Origin: an uncultured Lachnospiraceae bacterium
Lineage (GTDB): Bacteria; Bacillota; Clostridia; Lachnospirales; Lachnospiraceae
Assembly (NCBI GenBank): GCA_910587105.1
Contig: CAJUMB010000017.1
Location: 1 to 57,497 of the forward strand
DNA length: 57,497 nucleotides
Reading direction: 5' to 3'
Positions 1 to 8,019 of the stretch are shown here, piece by piece. Below the pieces are notes generated by a model. That model was not told the DNA's origin. It ran no database searches and saw only the letters and a program-made list of their open reading frames with translations. Each line of letters opens with the position of its first letter. The first letter of the stretch is position 1. Both the position numbers and the translations under genes were made by a program.

Positions 1-1
1 T

Positions 2-58
2 AAATGGGAATACCTATATGAAATCTATTCGTTATCCGGGCAAAATCCGGAAGCATAG
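2..58 (+). CDS. 3' end of an upstream gene, partial
   Basis: An open frame enters from the left edge and encodes about 18 residues ending in SGQNPEA before a TAG. It stops 17 bases before the next start, as expected inside a tightly packed gene cluster. The fragment is too short to identify. A second frame is also open here, so the choice of frame is an inference. Confidence 0.3.
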   Translation, partial: KWEYLYEIYSLSGQNPEA

Positions 59-75
59 AAGAATAAAGGAATATT

Positions 76-963
76 ATGAAAATACAATTTTTAAATGGAG
101 GACTTGCAAATCAGTCTTTTCAATACATTTTTGCAAAATATTATGAATTATCACACCCTGGGAAAATTATGTACATGGATGATTCCTATTTTTCTATTCA
201 CACTGTTCATAACGGATATGAATTGGAAAAAGTATTTGGAATTAAGCCTCATATGTTAAGCGAATGCTTTGACGAAACTGTATGGAAATTTATTTTGGAC
301 GAAAGAAAAAAAGGAAAAAGTATCCCTCAAATTTTTTGTGAAAACCAGATTTCAATCCAAATGTTGTCAGAAGTACCTTCATACAGTGATTTTAACCCGT
401 TTGACGGTGAAGTACATTTGATTCCATGCAATCAGTACTATCCTGGTATTATGGATCTTCCTGGCAGCTTCTATTATCATGGCTACTGGATTAATAAAAA
501 CTGGTTCGAAAAATATAAAAATATTTTTCTAGAGGAATTTAGTTTCCCAGAAGTCAAAGATGTAAGAAATTTAACTTACTTAAACGAGATAGAAACTTCC
601 AATTCTGTTTCTATTCATGTACGCAGAAGAGATTATGTAACCTTAAATTGGGCGTGGAATTTTGATCAATACCAATCTCTTACCTCCGCATTTACCCGTA
701 ATCGTTCTGGAAATTATCATCTTTTTGTCTTTTCTGATGATATAGAATGGTGCAAGGAGCATTCCTCAGAACTTGGCTTTTATAATTTCCATGAAATTAC
801 ATATATTGAAGGAAATACCGACGGACAAAATTATATAGACATGCAGCTTATGAGTGCATGCAAAGCAATGATTGTATCTAATAGTTCTTTTTGCTATCTG
901 GCTGCTCTTTTAAATACAAAAAAAAATTGCATACTAAATGCCACTAGCCGGGAAATCATTTAA
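76..963 (+). CDS. alpha-1,2-fucosyltransferase-like glycosyltransferase (GT11)
   Basis: The 295-residue product opens with GGLANQSFQYIFAKY, the N-terminal signature of GT11 enzymes (usual form GGLGNQMFQYAFA). Around residue 180 it has HVRRRDYV, matching the GT11 H-x-R-R-x-D-Y motif that contacts GDP-fucose. The C-terminal part has DMQLMSACKAMIVSNSSFCYLAA-type residues (about 255-280), like the D-x-x-LMSxCKHxIxxNSSFSWW block of the family, although the WW is replaced. It probably transfers fucose or a related sugar from a nucleotide donor in the cytoplasm. An AAAGGA ribosome site precedes the ATG. It is the first complete gene of a glycan cluster ending near the flagellin gene, so flagellin or surface-glycan modification is the inferred role. 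Acceptor and linkage cannot be read from sequence. Confidence 0.8.
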   Translation: MKIQFLNGGLANQSFQYIFAKYYELSHPGKIMYMDDSYFSIHTVHNGYELEKVFGIKPHMLSECFDETVWKFILDERKKGKSIPQIFCENQISIQMLSEVPSYSDFNPFDGEVHLIPCNQYYPGIMDLPGSFYYHGYWINKNWFEKYKNIFLEEFSFPEVKDVRNLTYLNEIETSNSVSIHVRRRDYVTLNWAWNFDQYQSLTSAFTRNRSGNYHLFVFSDDIEWCKEHSSELGFYNFHEITYIEGNTDGQNYIDMQLMSACKAMIVSNSSFCYLAALLNTKKNCILNATSREII

Positions 964-1030
964 AACCACAGTGTAATAAAAGGAAACCCTCTATATATCT
1001 TCTATATTACAAATAAAGCAGGAACTCTAT

Positions 1031-1534
1031 ATGAATGAACAAAAAGATTCTACTTCTCTCTTTCTGGATACATTGTCCAGTATTAAGGATCAGATGTTTC
1101 ATCAAAAGCAACAGATGATCTGCCTAACCGAACAAATAATACATGATAAAAATAGTTCTTGTATTCCACAAGCACTATCCTACTTATCAGTAGGTGAATA
1201 TAGCCTTCAATTTCTCGACCCTGATATACGGAAACTTCTTATTATTTTTAAGATTATTGCTGCAGAAGAAAAATTACCCGGTTCCAGAATTTTCTTTCTG
1301 GAACAAGTAACTTCTTTCGAAGATTTGATAGAAAAATATATTTACGTTACTTTTCTTCTACGCAGGATAGAGTTTCCATTATCAGAGGATGCAAAAAATG
1401 AAACAAAGGAAATTCTTTCCAGCGGACAAATATCTGTCTGCGCCCTTAAAGAAATCACAGAATCTGAAATTTTCAATGACTCGGAATATGTGTTTAATCA
1501 GGCAATAAAAATAATCGGAGGGGATGTAAAATAG
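1031..1534 (+). CDS. hypothetical protein, intact paralogue of a decayed copy at 11365
   Basis: This 167-residue soluble protein is not recognised. It has no membrane segment or signal peptide and looks mostly helical. The start MNEQKDS, the segment DTLSSIKDQMFHQKQQ and the block LIIFKIIAAEEKLPGSRIFF recur in a broken gene at 11365-11734, so the two are paralogues within one island. The C-terminus (about 125-167) is missing or scrambled in the other copy. The next glycosyltransferase frame begins around its stop codon, which suggests translational coupling. Because it lies among glycosyltransferases, an accessory role in glycan assembly is possible, but no function can be assigned. Confidence 0.7.
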   Translation: MNEQKDSTSLFLDTLSSIKDQMFHQKQQMICLTEQIIHDKNSSCIPQALSYLSVGEYSLQFLDPDIRKLLIIFKIIAAEEKLPGSRIFFLEQVTSFEDLIEKYIYVTFLLRRIEFPLSEDAKNETKEILSSGQISVCALKEITESEIFNDSEYVFNQAIKIIGGDVK

Positions 1535-2235
1535 ATATTATAAATAAGAAATTAAATGAAAAAAAATTTTGTTTTATCATCTGCTATAATCAGGAATTCT
1601 ATCTAACTGAATGTTTGTTGTATCTAAATCAACTTCACATTCCTGATGGTTTCACTACAGAACTTATAACCATCGCAGATGCCCCCTCTATGACAGCAGG
1701 CTATCAGGCGGCTATGAATGAGAGTGATGCTAAATATAAAATATATCTGCATCAGGATGTTTTTATATTATATCCATACTTTTTGGACAGTCTGGTGGAG
1801 ATTTTTCAGGTATCTTCTCATATCGGCATGATCGGCATGGCGGGGACAGATATTTTTCCAGAGGATTATATGATGTGGTCCCAAAGTTTAGTTGGAAATA
1901 TCTGTAGCAAAAGCGGACCTCCTTGTGACTATAAAAACTACCGGTATAAATTAGAAGATAGTTTTTCTGTTATGGATGCTGTTGACGGTTTATTAATGGC
2001 CACATCCTATGACATTCCATGGCGCACAGACTTATTAGAGGGATGGGATTTTTATGATGTATCTCAGAGTTTCGAATTTCGTAAAAAAGGATATAAGATT
2101 GTCGTTCCTGTTCAGAAATGTCCCTGGTGTCTGCATGATGATGGCGTTATTCTGAATCTCTGGAATTATGATAAGAACCGCCGCATTTGTATGAAGGAAT
2201 ACCCCCTTTCACTTTTACGCCCCGGTTCCCATTAA
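1531..2235 (+). CDS. glycosyltransferase, GT-A like (Glyco_tranf_2_5 type), no conventional start codon
   Basis: The frame encodes KFCFIICYNQEFYLTECLLY followed by a block ending in KYKIYLHQDVFI, the typical opening and HQDVFI metal/nucleotide-sugar region of the Glyco_tranf_2_5 family. Family members start just before KFCFIIC. A strong ribosome site GGAGGGG lies at 1517-1523, but at the right distance there is ATA at 1531 (then ATT at 1537) instead of ATG/GTG/TTG. The only nearby ATG (1524) is followed at once by TAA. The first ordinary initiator is TTG at 1615, which would delete the conserved N-terminus. Either a rare ATA/ATT start is used, the start codon has mutated, or there is a base-calling error. 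The protein also ends soon after the CLHDDG motif, so it may be shortened at its C-terminus. Acceptor unknown. Confidence 0.6.
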   Translation: MDIINKKLNEKKFCFIICYNQEFYLTECLLYLNQLHIPDGFTTELITIADAPSMTAGYQAAMNESDAKYKIYLHQDVFILYPYFLDSLVEIFQVSSHIGMIGMAGTDIFPEDYMMWSQSLVGNICSKSGPPCDYKNYRYKLEDSFSVMDAVDGLLMATSYDIPWRTDLLEGWDFYDVSQSFEFRKKGYKIVVPVQKCPWCLHDDGVILNLWNYDKNRRICMKEYPLSLLRPGSH

Positions 2236-2299
2236 ATACTCTAAGGCTAAAAATTTAAATAGAAGGACTCAGCAAGATTATAAAATTATAATTGGACTA

Positions 2300-2459
2300 G
2301 AGCGTGTCTTAAAAATCATTCCTGCCATCTGCACGCCCCACTTTGCGGGAGATTTGTGCCAAATTCAGGTTACATAGCCCGCTATGCGCCTTTCATCTGG
2401 CACAAATCTCGCACCAAGTGTGACGCACATCTGACAAAAAGCATTTTTAAGACACACTC
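2300..2459. mobile_element. 160-bp palindromic MITE-like element, copy A
   Basis: The element starts GAGCGTGTCTTAAAAAT and ends in the inverted form AAGACACACTC. Both arms stay complementary almost throughout, for example GAGATTTGTGCCA against TGGCACAAATCTC, so a transcript would fold into one long hairpin. It carries no open reading frame. TA lies directly on each side (2298-2299 and 2460-2461), suggesting TA target duplication as in IS630/Tc1-type elements. Copies B and C at 16327 and 24599 have the same 160-bp length. Confidence 0.8.
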
Positions 2460-2518
2460 TAATATTTTAATTGCGCTGGAGTAAAGTATAAATGAAAAGT
2501 TATTTTAAGCCCCTATTT

Positions 2519-2549
2519 AGAGCAGAGGTTATCTCTGTTCTTTTATTTT
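2519..2549 (+). terminator. rho-independent terminator
   Basis: AGAGCAGAG pairs with CTCTGTTCT around a 5-base loop (one G-U pair), followed by TTTATTTT. It would end transcription coming from the glycosyltransferase cluster before the next gene. Confidence 0.65.
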
Positions 2550-3033
2550 AAATAAATAAGATGCTTTCCGAAAAATTATTCTAACTTGTTAAAGACATTT
2601 TAAAAAATTATACTTAACGTATGTGATCTAGGGGAGGTCCCATTTTTTCTTTTTCGATGACTAGGATGCTATTATAGTAATGTAGGCTGTGCATACTTCG
2701 GGAATACTGGTTTTCTTGCAATACTTCTGTCTGGCTATGCCAGGCATGGATATAATCAATAAAATTTTTGCTGTACTCAATATAAGTGTTTGGATATCTA
2801 TTATAGTGTATAACAAATCAATCGCTAGAATGGAGATTGTAAAAAGCATTGCTAAGAAGCTGGCCATACCCCTGTAGATATGGTATTATTATAAATACAG
2901 CTCTTTTCAGGTAGAGCTGGTTGATTGCTGCCTGCCAATTCAATTTTTGTGTAAACTTGTGAAGAGTTGTTTGATTCTTATTAAAGAAGTTTCACAATTA
3001 CCTAAAAAAGTTATTTTATCAAGGGGGGATTTT
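2550..3033. other. AT-rich stretch without a convincing gene
   Basis: The only open frames are a 62-residue hydrophobic frame (2689-2877, plus) and its antisense shadow. Neither has a ribosome binding site or a recognisable family, although the plus frame could be a scrap of a membrane protein. A GGGGAGGTCCC stretch near 2630 is not followed by a start. The 3' end carries the AGGGGGG ribosome site of the following gene. Confidence 0.4.
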
Positions 3034-5067
3034 TTGAATAGTAATTTTGAGTATATATTACAAAATCAGCCTTTAGAAATCAAAAATTTTTTAGATACTT
3101 TTTCAAATTATCAGACTATATCTGATATGCTAAAAACATATGGTTACGATGAAATTCTGGGATACATATCAGCATCAATTGCCATCAAGGCTGAACTGCT
3201 GGAGCAATATTTTATGGGTCCTTATAATGGAACATACCGTCTTATTCTGCAAGATCTGATAAGAAACGTTGAACAATATGATTGGCTTTATTCTCGATTG
3301 GAAGATGATATTTCCCGCCAGGTTTTTACTAATCTGATAAGATATCGGATTATACCCCTTAAAGCTTTTTTGAAATCTGCCTGTGATAAAAAATATCCTC
3401 AATATTTTGATAAAAATATTGTCTCCTGCACAGATAATGAAGTTTTTGTGGACTGCGGCTCTTTTATTGGCGATACTGCGGAAGAATTCATCCGTCAATT
3501 TTACAATTATAAACATATCTATGCCTATGAGCCTGCACAAAATAACATTGCGACATGCCGCAACAATCTGAAAAAGTACCAAAATATTACATTACGGCAG
3601 TGCGGCGTTGGTGAAAAAAATGTTCAGAATGACCCTTCTTATGAAGGCACCCAAATTATTTCATTGGATAAGGATATTCAGGAACCAATCACTTTTCTAA
3701 AAATGAACATTGGAGGTTGTGAGATTCCAGCTCTCTTAGGCGCAAAATATCATATTAAAAATGATTTTCCAAAACTTGCAGTCTGTATCTACCATATTGT
3801 CAATGATATATGGAAAATTCCAAGGATGATTGACCTAATCCATTCAGACTATCGTTTGTTTATACGTCATTATGAATCTTCTCAAAATTTGAAAACTGTT
3901 GTCTATGCAATACCTCCTAATCAGGACAAAAAACAGCATCCCATCAAATCAGTGAAACGCAGAAAACGAATTGTTTCACTGATACTTGGTGAAGGTTTGA
4001 CCAATGCCTTACTGTTAAAGGACGGTGGAGTGATTCCTTATCTATTCTATAAGAACCATAACTGTGATTCTTATATGGTCGGGATAAGAGGGAGCGATTT
4101 TTATTCAAATGCACAGTATGTAAAAGGTCTGAAAATGGAGTTTTTGCAGGACAAAGAATTCCGAACAAAGGCAGAATGGATAGCCAAAGAAGCCCCTAAT
4201 ATTGACTGCTTACAGCTTTATGGCTGTTACCCCGGGTACCATCCCCTGGCAGCGCTCTATAAAAAGTACAATCCCAAAGGTAAAGTTTCTCTGGCGCTTG
4301 ATGCTAATTCTCATTGGATGGATCGTATCCAATGGACCGACCCCGCCTTTTCTCAATTTATGGAACATTGCGATGTCATCAGTGCTGCAGGACATGTTAT
4401 GCAAAAACATTTAAATGAAAAATGGCCCTGGGAAATTAACTATATACCAAATGGATTTTATAATTTCTCCGATAAAAAATGGATTATTAATTTTGAAAAA
4501 AAAGAAAATATCATTCTGACAGTGGGAAGACTGGGCACACGCCATAAAGCGACCCATGTATTACTTGAGGCGTTTGCCCAAATTGAAAAAAGAATTCCAA
4601 ATTGGAAACTTCATTTAATTGGCAGTATCGACCAGGAATTTGAAGCGTATTTATTACAATTTTGGAGCCGATTTCCAAATTTGCGGACTCGAATTCATTT
4701 TTTGGGAAGCATTACCGACCGGGATGCCCTTTACGCAGAATATCAGCGGTCGAAAGTTTTTGCTCTCCCATCTGTTAAAGAAGGCGGGACACCTAATGTC
4801 ATTGCTGAAGCTCTGTACGCTGGAAATGCAATTGCAATTACTAAAATTGATGAATATCAGGACGCAATATGTCATGGATGCTGCGGATTAGCTTCTGAAA
4901 TAAACGATGTTTCCGGGTTTGCAGATATATTGCTAAAGCTGTGTCAAACTTGTAATTTAGACAAAATGTGCCGGTATGCCTATGCCTATGCACAAGAGAA
5001 TTTTGATATGGAAAAAGCCACAGCTAAACTTTACTATTTAATTTTTGGTGAGGAGACATTGATATGA
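3034..5067 (+). CDS. FkbM-family methyltransferase fused to a GT4 glycosyltransferase
   Basis: Two catalytic modules form one 677-residue chain. Residues about 130-280 are FkbM-like: VFVDCGSFIGDTAEEF is the SAM-binding motif I and FLKMNIGGCEIPALLGA the conserved second block (usual form KxDIEGaE). Residues about 310-675 are a GT-B glycosyltransferase of family GT4, with ILTVGRLGTRHKATH at the start of the nucleotide-sugar domain and KEGGTPNVIAEAL, the E-x7-E donor-sugar motif, near 582. The protein probably adds a sugar and O-methylates it or a neighbour. The TTG at 3034 is chosen because AGGGGGG lies 5-6 bases upstream. The open frame extends 29 codons further, to a TTG at 2947, without a ribosome site. 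The stop overlaps the start of the next gene (ATGA), so the two are probably co-translated. Confidence 0.8.
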   Translation: MNSNFEYILQNQPLEIKNFLDTFSNYQTISDMLKTYGYDEILGYISASIAIKAELLEQYFMGPYNGTYRLILQDLIRNVEQYDWLYSRLEDDISRQVFTNLIRYRIIPLKAFLKSACDKKYPQYFDKNIVSCTDNEVFVDCGSFIGDTAEEFIRQFYNYKHIYAYEPAQNNIATCRNNLKKYQNITLRQCGVGEKNVQNDPSYEGTQIISLDKDIQEPITFLKMNIGGCEIPALLGAKYHIKNDFPKLAVCIYHIVNDIWKIPRMIDLIHSDYRLFIRHYESSQNLKTVVYAIPPNQDKKQHPIKSVKRRKRIVSLILGEGLTNALLLKDGGVIPYLFYKNHNCDSYMVGIRGSDFYSNAQYVKGLKMEFLQDKEFRTKAEWIAKEAPNIDCLQLYGCYPGYHPLAALYKKYNPKGKVSLALDANSHWMDRIQWTDPAFSQFMEHCDVISAAGHVMQKHLNEKWPWEINYIPNGFYNFSDKKWIINFEKKENIILTVGRLGTRHKATHVLLEAFAQIEKRIPNWKLHLIGSIDQEFEAYLLQFWSRFPNLRTRIHFLGSITDRDALYAEYQRSKVFALPSVKEGGTPNVIAEALYAGNAIAITKIDEYQDAICHGCCGLASEINDVSGFADILLKLCQTCNLDKMCRYAYAYAQENFDMEKATAKLYYLIFGEETLI

Positions 5068-5978
5068 GCAGTCTTTTTATAAGAAATTCTAAATTTATCT
5101 ATCAAGATATAGCAGGTGAGAGGATGCTGCTGAACTGTAATGCCTTCTTAGAGAATAAAAGCCAGATTTCCATGCATCGATTTCAATATCAATCACATAA
5201 AACGATACCCGAACTGCTCACTTCGCTAATTGAACGCGAGCAAAAAAATGGTAACAATCTGGAAATACCCTTCGGCATAATTGATATTTTATTGACCAGC
5301 CAGCTGATACAGACTTCTCAGCCAGTCAGGATGCTGGAATATGGAAGCGGTCAGGGATTGTTGAGCTGTCACTTAGCTGAACTGCTCGGTGCGTTTCACG
5401 AAAAATCTACCCTTGTTTGTGCCTATGATACCATAGAGCCGGAATGGATGGAACGGATCTCTCAAGTGGATCAACTGCCGAAAGTCAGTTTCTTTGCAGG
5501 AGATTTCGGAGATTTTCAACTTCAGGAAAACTTTTTTGACATTGTTCTCATCAATGGTATGATAAATTATACAGAACCATATGAGGTTATTTCTGATGCT
5601 CTCCGCCTTGCCAAAGATGATGCTGTAATTTTTTGCTACACCAATAATACCCCTTTCCTGGAAAATATTATCCAACTATTTTTTGAGCAGCGGGAAGAAT
5701 ATGAAATTAACCCGTCAAGTAAAATAATTGTGGCAAATACAAGGGATAAATCCTGGAATATCCATAAGATTGCCGACTTTTCCACACAGGCATTGAAAGA
5801 TATTGAACATGTTAAATTTATCTGCTCACAAAAAATGATAGAAAAGCAAATATGCTTTTCTATGATGTCTGTATTGAAACAGGATATTAAAAACGCTTCA
5901 AAAATGGGAAATATTGATTTAAAATTAAAGTTGATCGATCAAAAAGAGCTGCTAATGAAATATATACTCAGCCAATAG
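5064..5978 (+). CDS. SAM-dependent methyltransferase of the glycan cluster
   Basis: The 304-residue protein has a class I methyltransferase core in its middle. MLEYGSGQGLLSCHLAELLG (about residue 90) is motif I, an acidic residue follows in the next strand (CAYDTIEP), and FFDIVLINGMINY is the motif IV/post-motif strand. The flanking N-terminal 80 and C-terminal 90 residues are not recognised. It overlaps the upstream fusion gene by four bases, which fits two-step decoration of one glycan. The substrate, sugar or protein, cannot be inferred. Confidence 0.7.
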   Translation: MSSLFIRNSKFIYQDIAGERMLLNCNAFLENKSQISMHRFQYQSHKTIPELLTSLIEREQKNGNNLEIPFGIIDILLTSQLIQTSQPVRMLEYGSGQGLLSCHLAELLGAFHEKSTLVCAYDTIEPEWMERISQVDQLPKVSFFAGDFGDFQLQENFFDIVLINGMINYTEPYEVISDALRLAKDDAVIFCYTNNTPFLENIIQLFFEQREEYEINPSSKIIVANTRDKSWNIHKIADFSTQALKDIEHVKFICSQKMIEKQICFSMMSVLKQDIKNASKMGNIDLKLKLIDQKELLMKYILSQ

Positions 5979-6151
5979 AAGAGTTGTAAATTTTTTCAGA
6001 TATGTTATAATCCTAAATAAAGAAACTATCTTCATGATCCATATAAAAATACAATGTATAATGGCATCCAGGCTTCGTAGCCGCTATGTATCTGGAGCTG
6101 AATGAATAATTGATAGGAGATGGAGCCAAAGTGTAGCGTTTGAAGGAGATT

Positions 6152-6313
6152 ATGGAACTCAAACAGAAGAGATATAAAGGAAAGCCGGATTCAGGGGATA
6201 AGATAGAAGCCCTCCATGATCTAAAACATTCAGATTCCGAAATAAAATCAATACTTTTATACATACTGTATACATCAAAAATTTTTCATACTACAGAAAG
6301 TGAGGGTAAATAA
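6152..6313 (+). pseudogene. small ORF, probable remnant of a longer gene's C-terminal tail
   Basis: An ATG with AAGGAG five bases upstream opens a 53-residue frame ending two bases before the next gene. Its centre, KIEALHDLKHSDSEIKSIL, is clearly related to a decayed stretch at 11751-11913 that reads IIEALRNLKHS, then after a frameshift SEIKSILIKQYNLTEDEI. Such tails resemble the C-terminal helices of Rpn/PD-(D/E)XK recombination-promoting nuclease proteins. That family assignment is an inference. It may still be translated and coupled to the 6316 gene. Confidence 0.4.
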
Positions 6314-6315
6314 TT

Positions 6316-6819
6316 ATGTCAGATATTATTATACACCTGCAGGAAGATCTTCAGGAGCTGCAGGAAATAATGCAGAAATATGTTAATTCGGAAGAAACAA
6401 CAGACCAAAAAATCTTAGATGTTCTTAATGAAAAAAGCATTTACTTAGAAAACACCTATACTTTAGAAGAACTTCAGGCAGAAGGACTGAGCAATGGCGA
6501 GATTATAAACAGTCTGGAGGCTGTTGGTATATTCCTGGGTTACAGCGATATAGTAAGGAATCAAAAAGCAGAAGCCATCGACCATTTCATGATGGCTCTG
6601 CATTATAATCCTTATTCTAATGATGCCCTGTGTTCTTTACTGGATATTTTTCAGGAAGACATGAAGGAATTAGACCGAGGCAGAAAGGTCTATGAATTTT
6701 TATCCAAAATGTATGATTTTAATGAGTCCAGAGATAGAGATATGGTTATGGACTGCGCTTTGGAAGTAGGTTTTGTCCAACTATGCAGCGAAATCACCAT
6801 CCGGGAAACAGAAAAATAA
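6316..6819 (+). CDS. hypothetical helical protein, TPR-like segment
   Basis: This 167-residue acidic soluble protein opens with an amphipathic heptad-like stretch rich in Leu, Gln and Glu, suggesting a short coiled coil. Residues about 85-125 (KAEAIDHFMMALHYNPYSNDAL) look like one tetratricopeptide repeat. No catalytic motif is visible. It ends about 20 bases before a candidate sigma-28 promoter for flagellin, so it is not part of that transcript. A helper role in flagellin modification or secretion is only a contextual guess. Confidence 0.65.
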   Translation: MSDIIIHLQEDLQELQEIMQKYVNSEETTDQKILDVLNEKSIYLENTYTLEELQAEGLSNGEIINSLEAVGIFLGYSDIVRNQKAEAIDHFMMALHYNPYSNDALCSLLDIFQEDMKELDRGRKVYEFLSKMYDFNESRDRDMVMDCALEVGFVQLCSEITIRETEK

Positions 6820-6837
6820 AAAAATGGAAAAAACCTC

Positions 6838-6864
6838 TTAAGTAATCCAAAAACCTAACGATAA
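6838..6864 (+). promoter_or_regulatory. candidate sigma-28 (SigD/FliA) promoter for flagellin
   Basis: TTAAGTAA, an 11-base spacer and AACGATAA match the class 3 flagellar consensus TAAAGTTT-N11-GCCGATAA at 5 of 8 and 6 of 8 positions with exact spacing. It lies 158 bases before the flagellin start, so the transcript would carry a long leader. Confidence 0.6.
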
Positions 6865-6908
6865 TATATGTGTATAAAAAAATAAGCCGGTTACATAAAC
6901 GGCAGTAT

Positions 6909-6943
6909 TGGAATCCAAATTCAGGCGCCGGAGTTGGATTCCA
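6909..6943 (+). promoter_or_regulatory. hairpin in the flagellin mRNA leader
   Basis: TGGAATCCAA and TTGGATTCCA form a perfect 10-bp stem around a 15-base loop that contains a GGAG. Flagellin leaders in Firmicutes are often stabilised or controlled post-transcriptionally (CsrA/FliW in Bacillus). Here only the structure is seen. A second GGAG lies near 6988 and the ribosome site CAAGGAGG precedes the ATG. Confidence 0.45.
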
Positions 6944-7022
6944 GTGCATAAAATTTAAGAAACTGTGGTGAAAACCAACGGGAAAAGGAGTTCCCGGTAA
7001 TGATATTCAAGGAGGAAAATTT

Positions 7023-7886
7023 ATGAGAATTCAACATAATATTACAGCATTAAACTCTTATAACAAACTGAATACTAACAATAGTGCAGTAAGTAAAAAC
7101 CTGGAAAAACTTTCTTCTGGTTATAAAATTAACCGTGCAGGTGATGATGCTGCTGGTCTGGCTATCTCTGAAAAAATGAGAGCTCAGATTACTGGTCTGG
7201 AAACAGCTTCCAAAAACGCAGAAGATGCTGTATCTCTGGTACAGACAGCAGAGGGTGCTCTGACAGAAGTTCATAGTATGCTGAATCGTATGGTTGCTCT
7301 GGCTACTCAGTCTGCAAACGCAACTTATAATTCAACTAACCGTAATTCTATGAATGAAGAAGTACAGCAGTTACAGTCAGAGATTGATAGAATCCTTTCT
7401 ACGACGAAATTTAATGGCAAAGAGATATTTACTAAAGCTGCTGCTACTGGTGGTGCTTTAACTTTCCAGGTAAGTGAGACCGGAATTGCTGATGCCCAGA
7501 TTGGTATTAAATTGGAAGAAATGTCTACAAAAACTTTGGGCGTAGATTCAGTTTCAGTGACTATTGGCGGTACATCTGTAACTGGTACAGACCCAGGTGA
7601 CCAAACTAATGCAAGAAATATGATCGACAAGATTAACTGTGCGATTGATAAAGTTTCTAAGCTGAGAGGAACCTTTGGTGCTATTCAGAACCGTTTAGAG
7701 CATACCATCAACAACCTGGCTGTAAGTACAGAGAATATCAGTGCTGCTGAAAGCCGTATCCGTGACGTAGATATGGCCAAAGAAATGATGGCTTATACCA
7801 AAAATAATATTCTGGTTCAGTCTGCCCAGGCTATGCTGGCTCAGGCTAATCAGGTACCGCAGAGCGTGCTTCAGTTACTGCAGTAA
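7023..7886 (+). CDS. hag: flagellin
   Basis: The 287-residue protein has the canonical D0/D1 ends. The N-terminus MRIQHNITALNSYNKL is followed by LSSGYKINRAGDDAAGLAIS, and the C-terminus runs from AAESRIRDVDMAKEM to ANQVPQSVLQLLQ. Only about 60 residues form the variable middle, so this is a minimal flagellin of Hag type. It polymerises into the filament after export by the flagellar type III system. Codon use is biased and even, as in a highly expressed gene. It has its own sigma-28-like promoter, an AAGGAGG ribosome site and a strong terminator, so it is monocistronic. The glycosyltransferases on both sides suggest it is their acceptor, which the sequence does not prove. No other flagellar genes lie in the window. 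Confidence 0.96.
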   Translation: MRIQHNITALNSYNKLNTNNSAVSKNLEKLSSGYKINRAGDDAAGLAISEKMRAQITGLETASKNAEDAVSLVQTAEGALTEVHSMLNRMVALATQSANATYNSTNRNSMNEEVQQLQSEIDRILSTTKFNGKEIFTKAAATGGALTFQVSETGIADAQIGIKLEEMSTKTLGVDSVSVTIGGTSVTGTDPGDQTNARNMIDKINCAIDKVSKLRGTFGAIQNRLEHTINNLAVSTENISAAESRIRDVDMAKEMMAYTKNNILVQSAQAMLAQANQVPQSVLQLLQ

Positions 7887-7935
7887 TTTCTAGTAGTTTA
7901 AGTAATTTATAAATTACAAATTGTAAAAGTATATA

Positions 7936-7969
7936 TCTCCGGCTGAGTATTCTTTTAGCCGGAGATTTT
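7936..7969 (+). terminator. terminator of the flagellin gene
   Basis: TCTCCGGCT pairs perfectly with AGCCGGAGA around a 12-base loop and is followed by TTTT. Confidence 0.85.
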
Positions 7970-8019
7970 CATGTATATAGAATCTTTAAAAGGAAAAATT
8001 ATATAAAAAGGAGAATTCC

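Noticed and set aside
2689..2877. 62-codon hydrophobic frame
   Set aside because: No ribosome site, no recognisable homologue and an equally long antisense frame.
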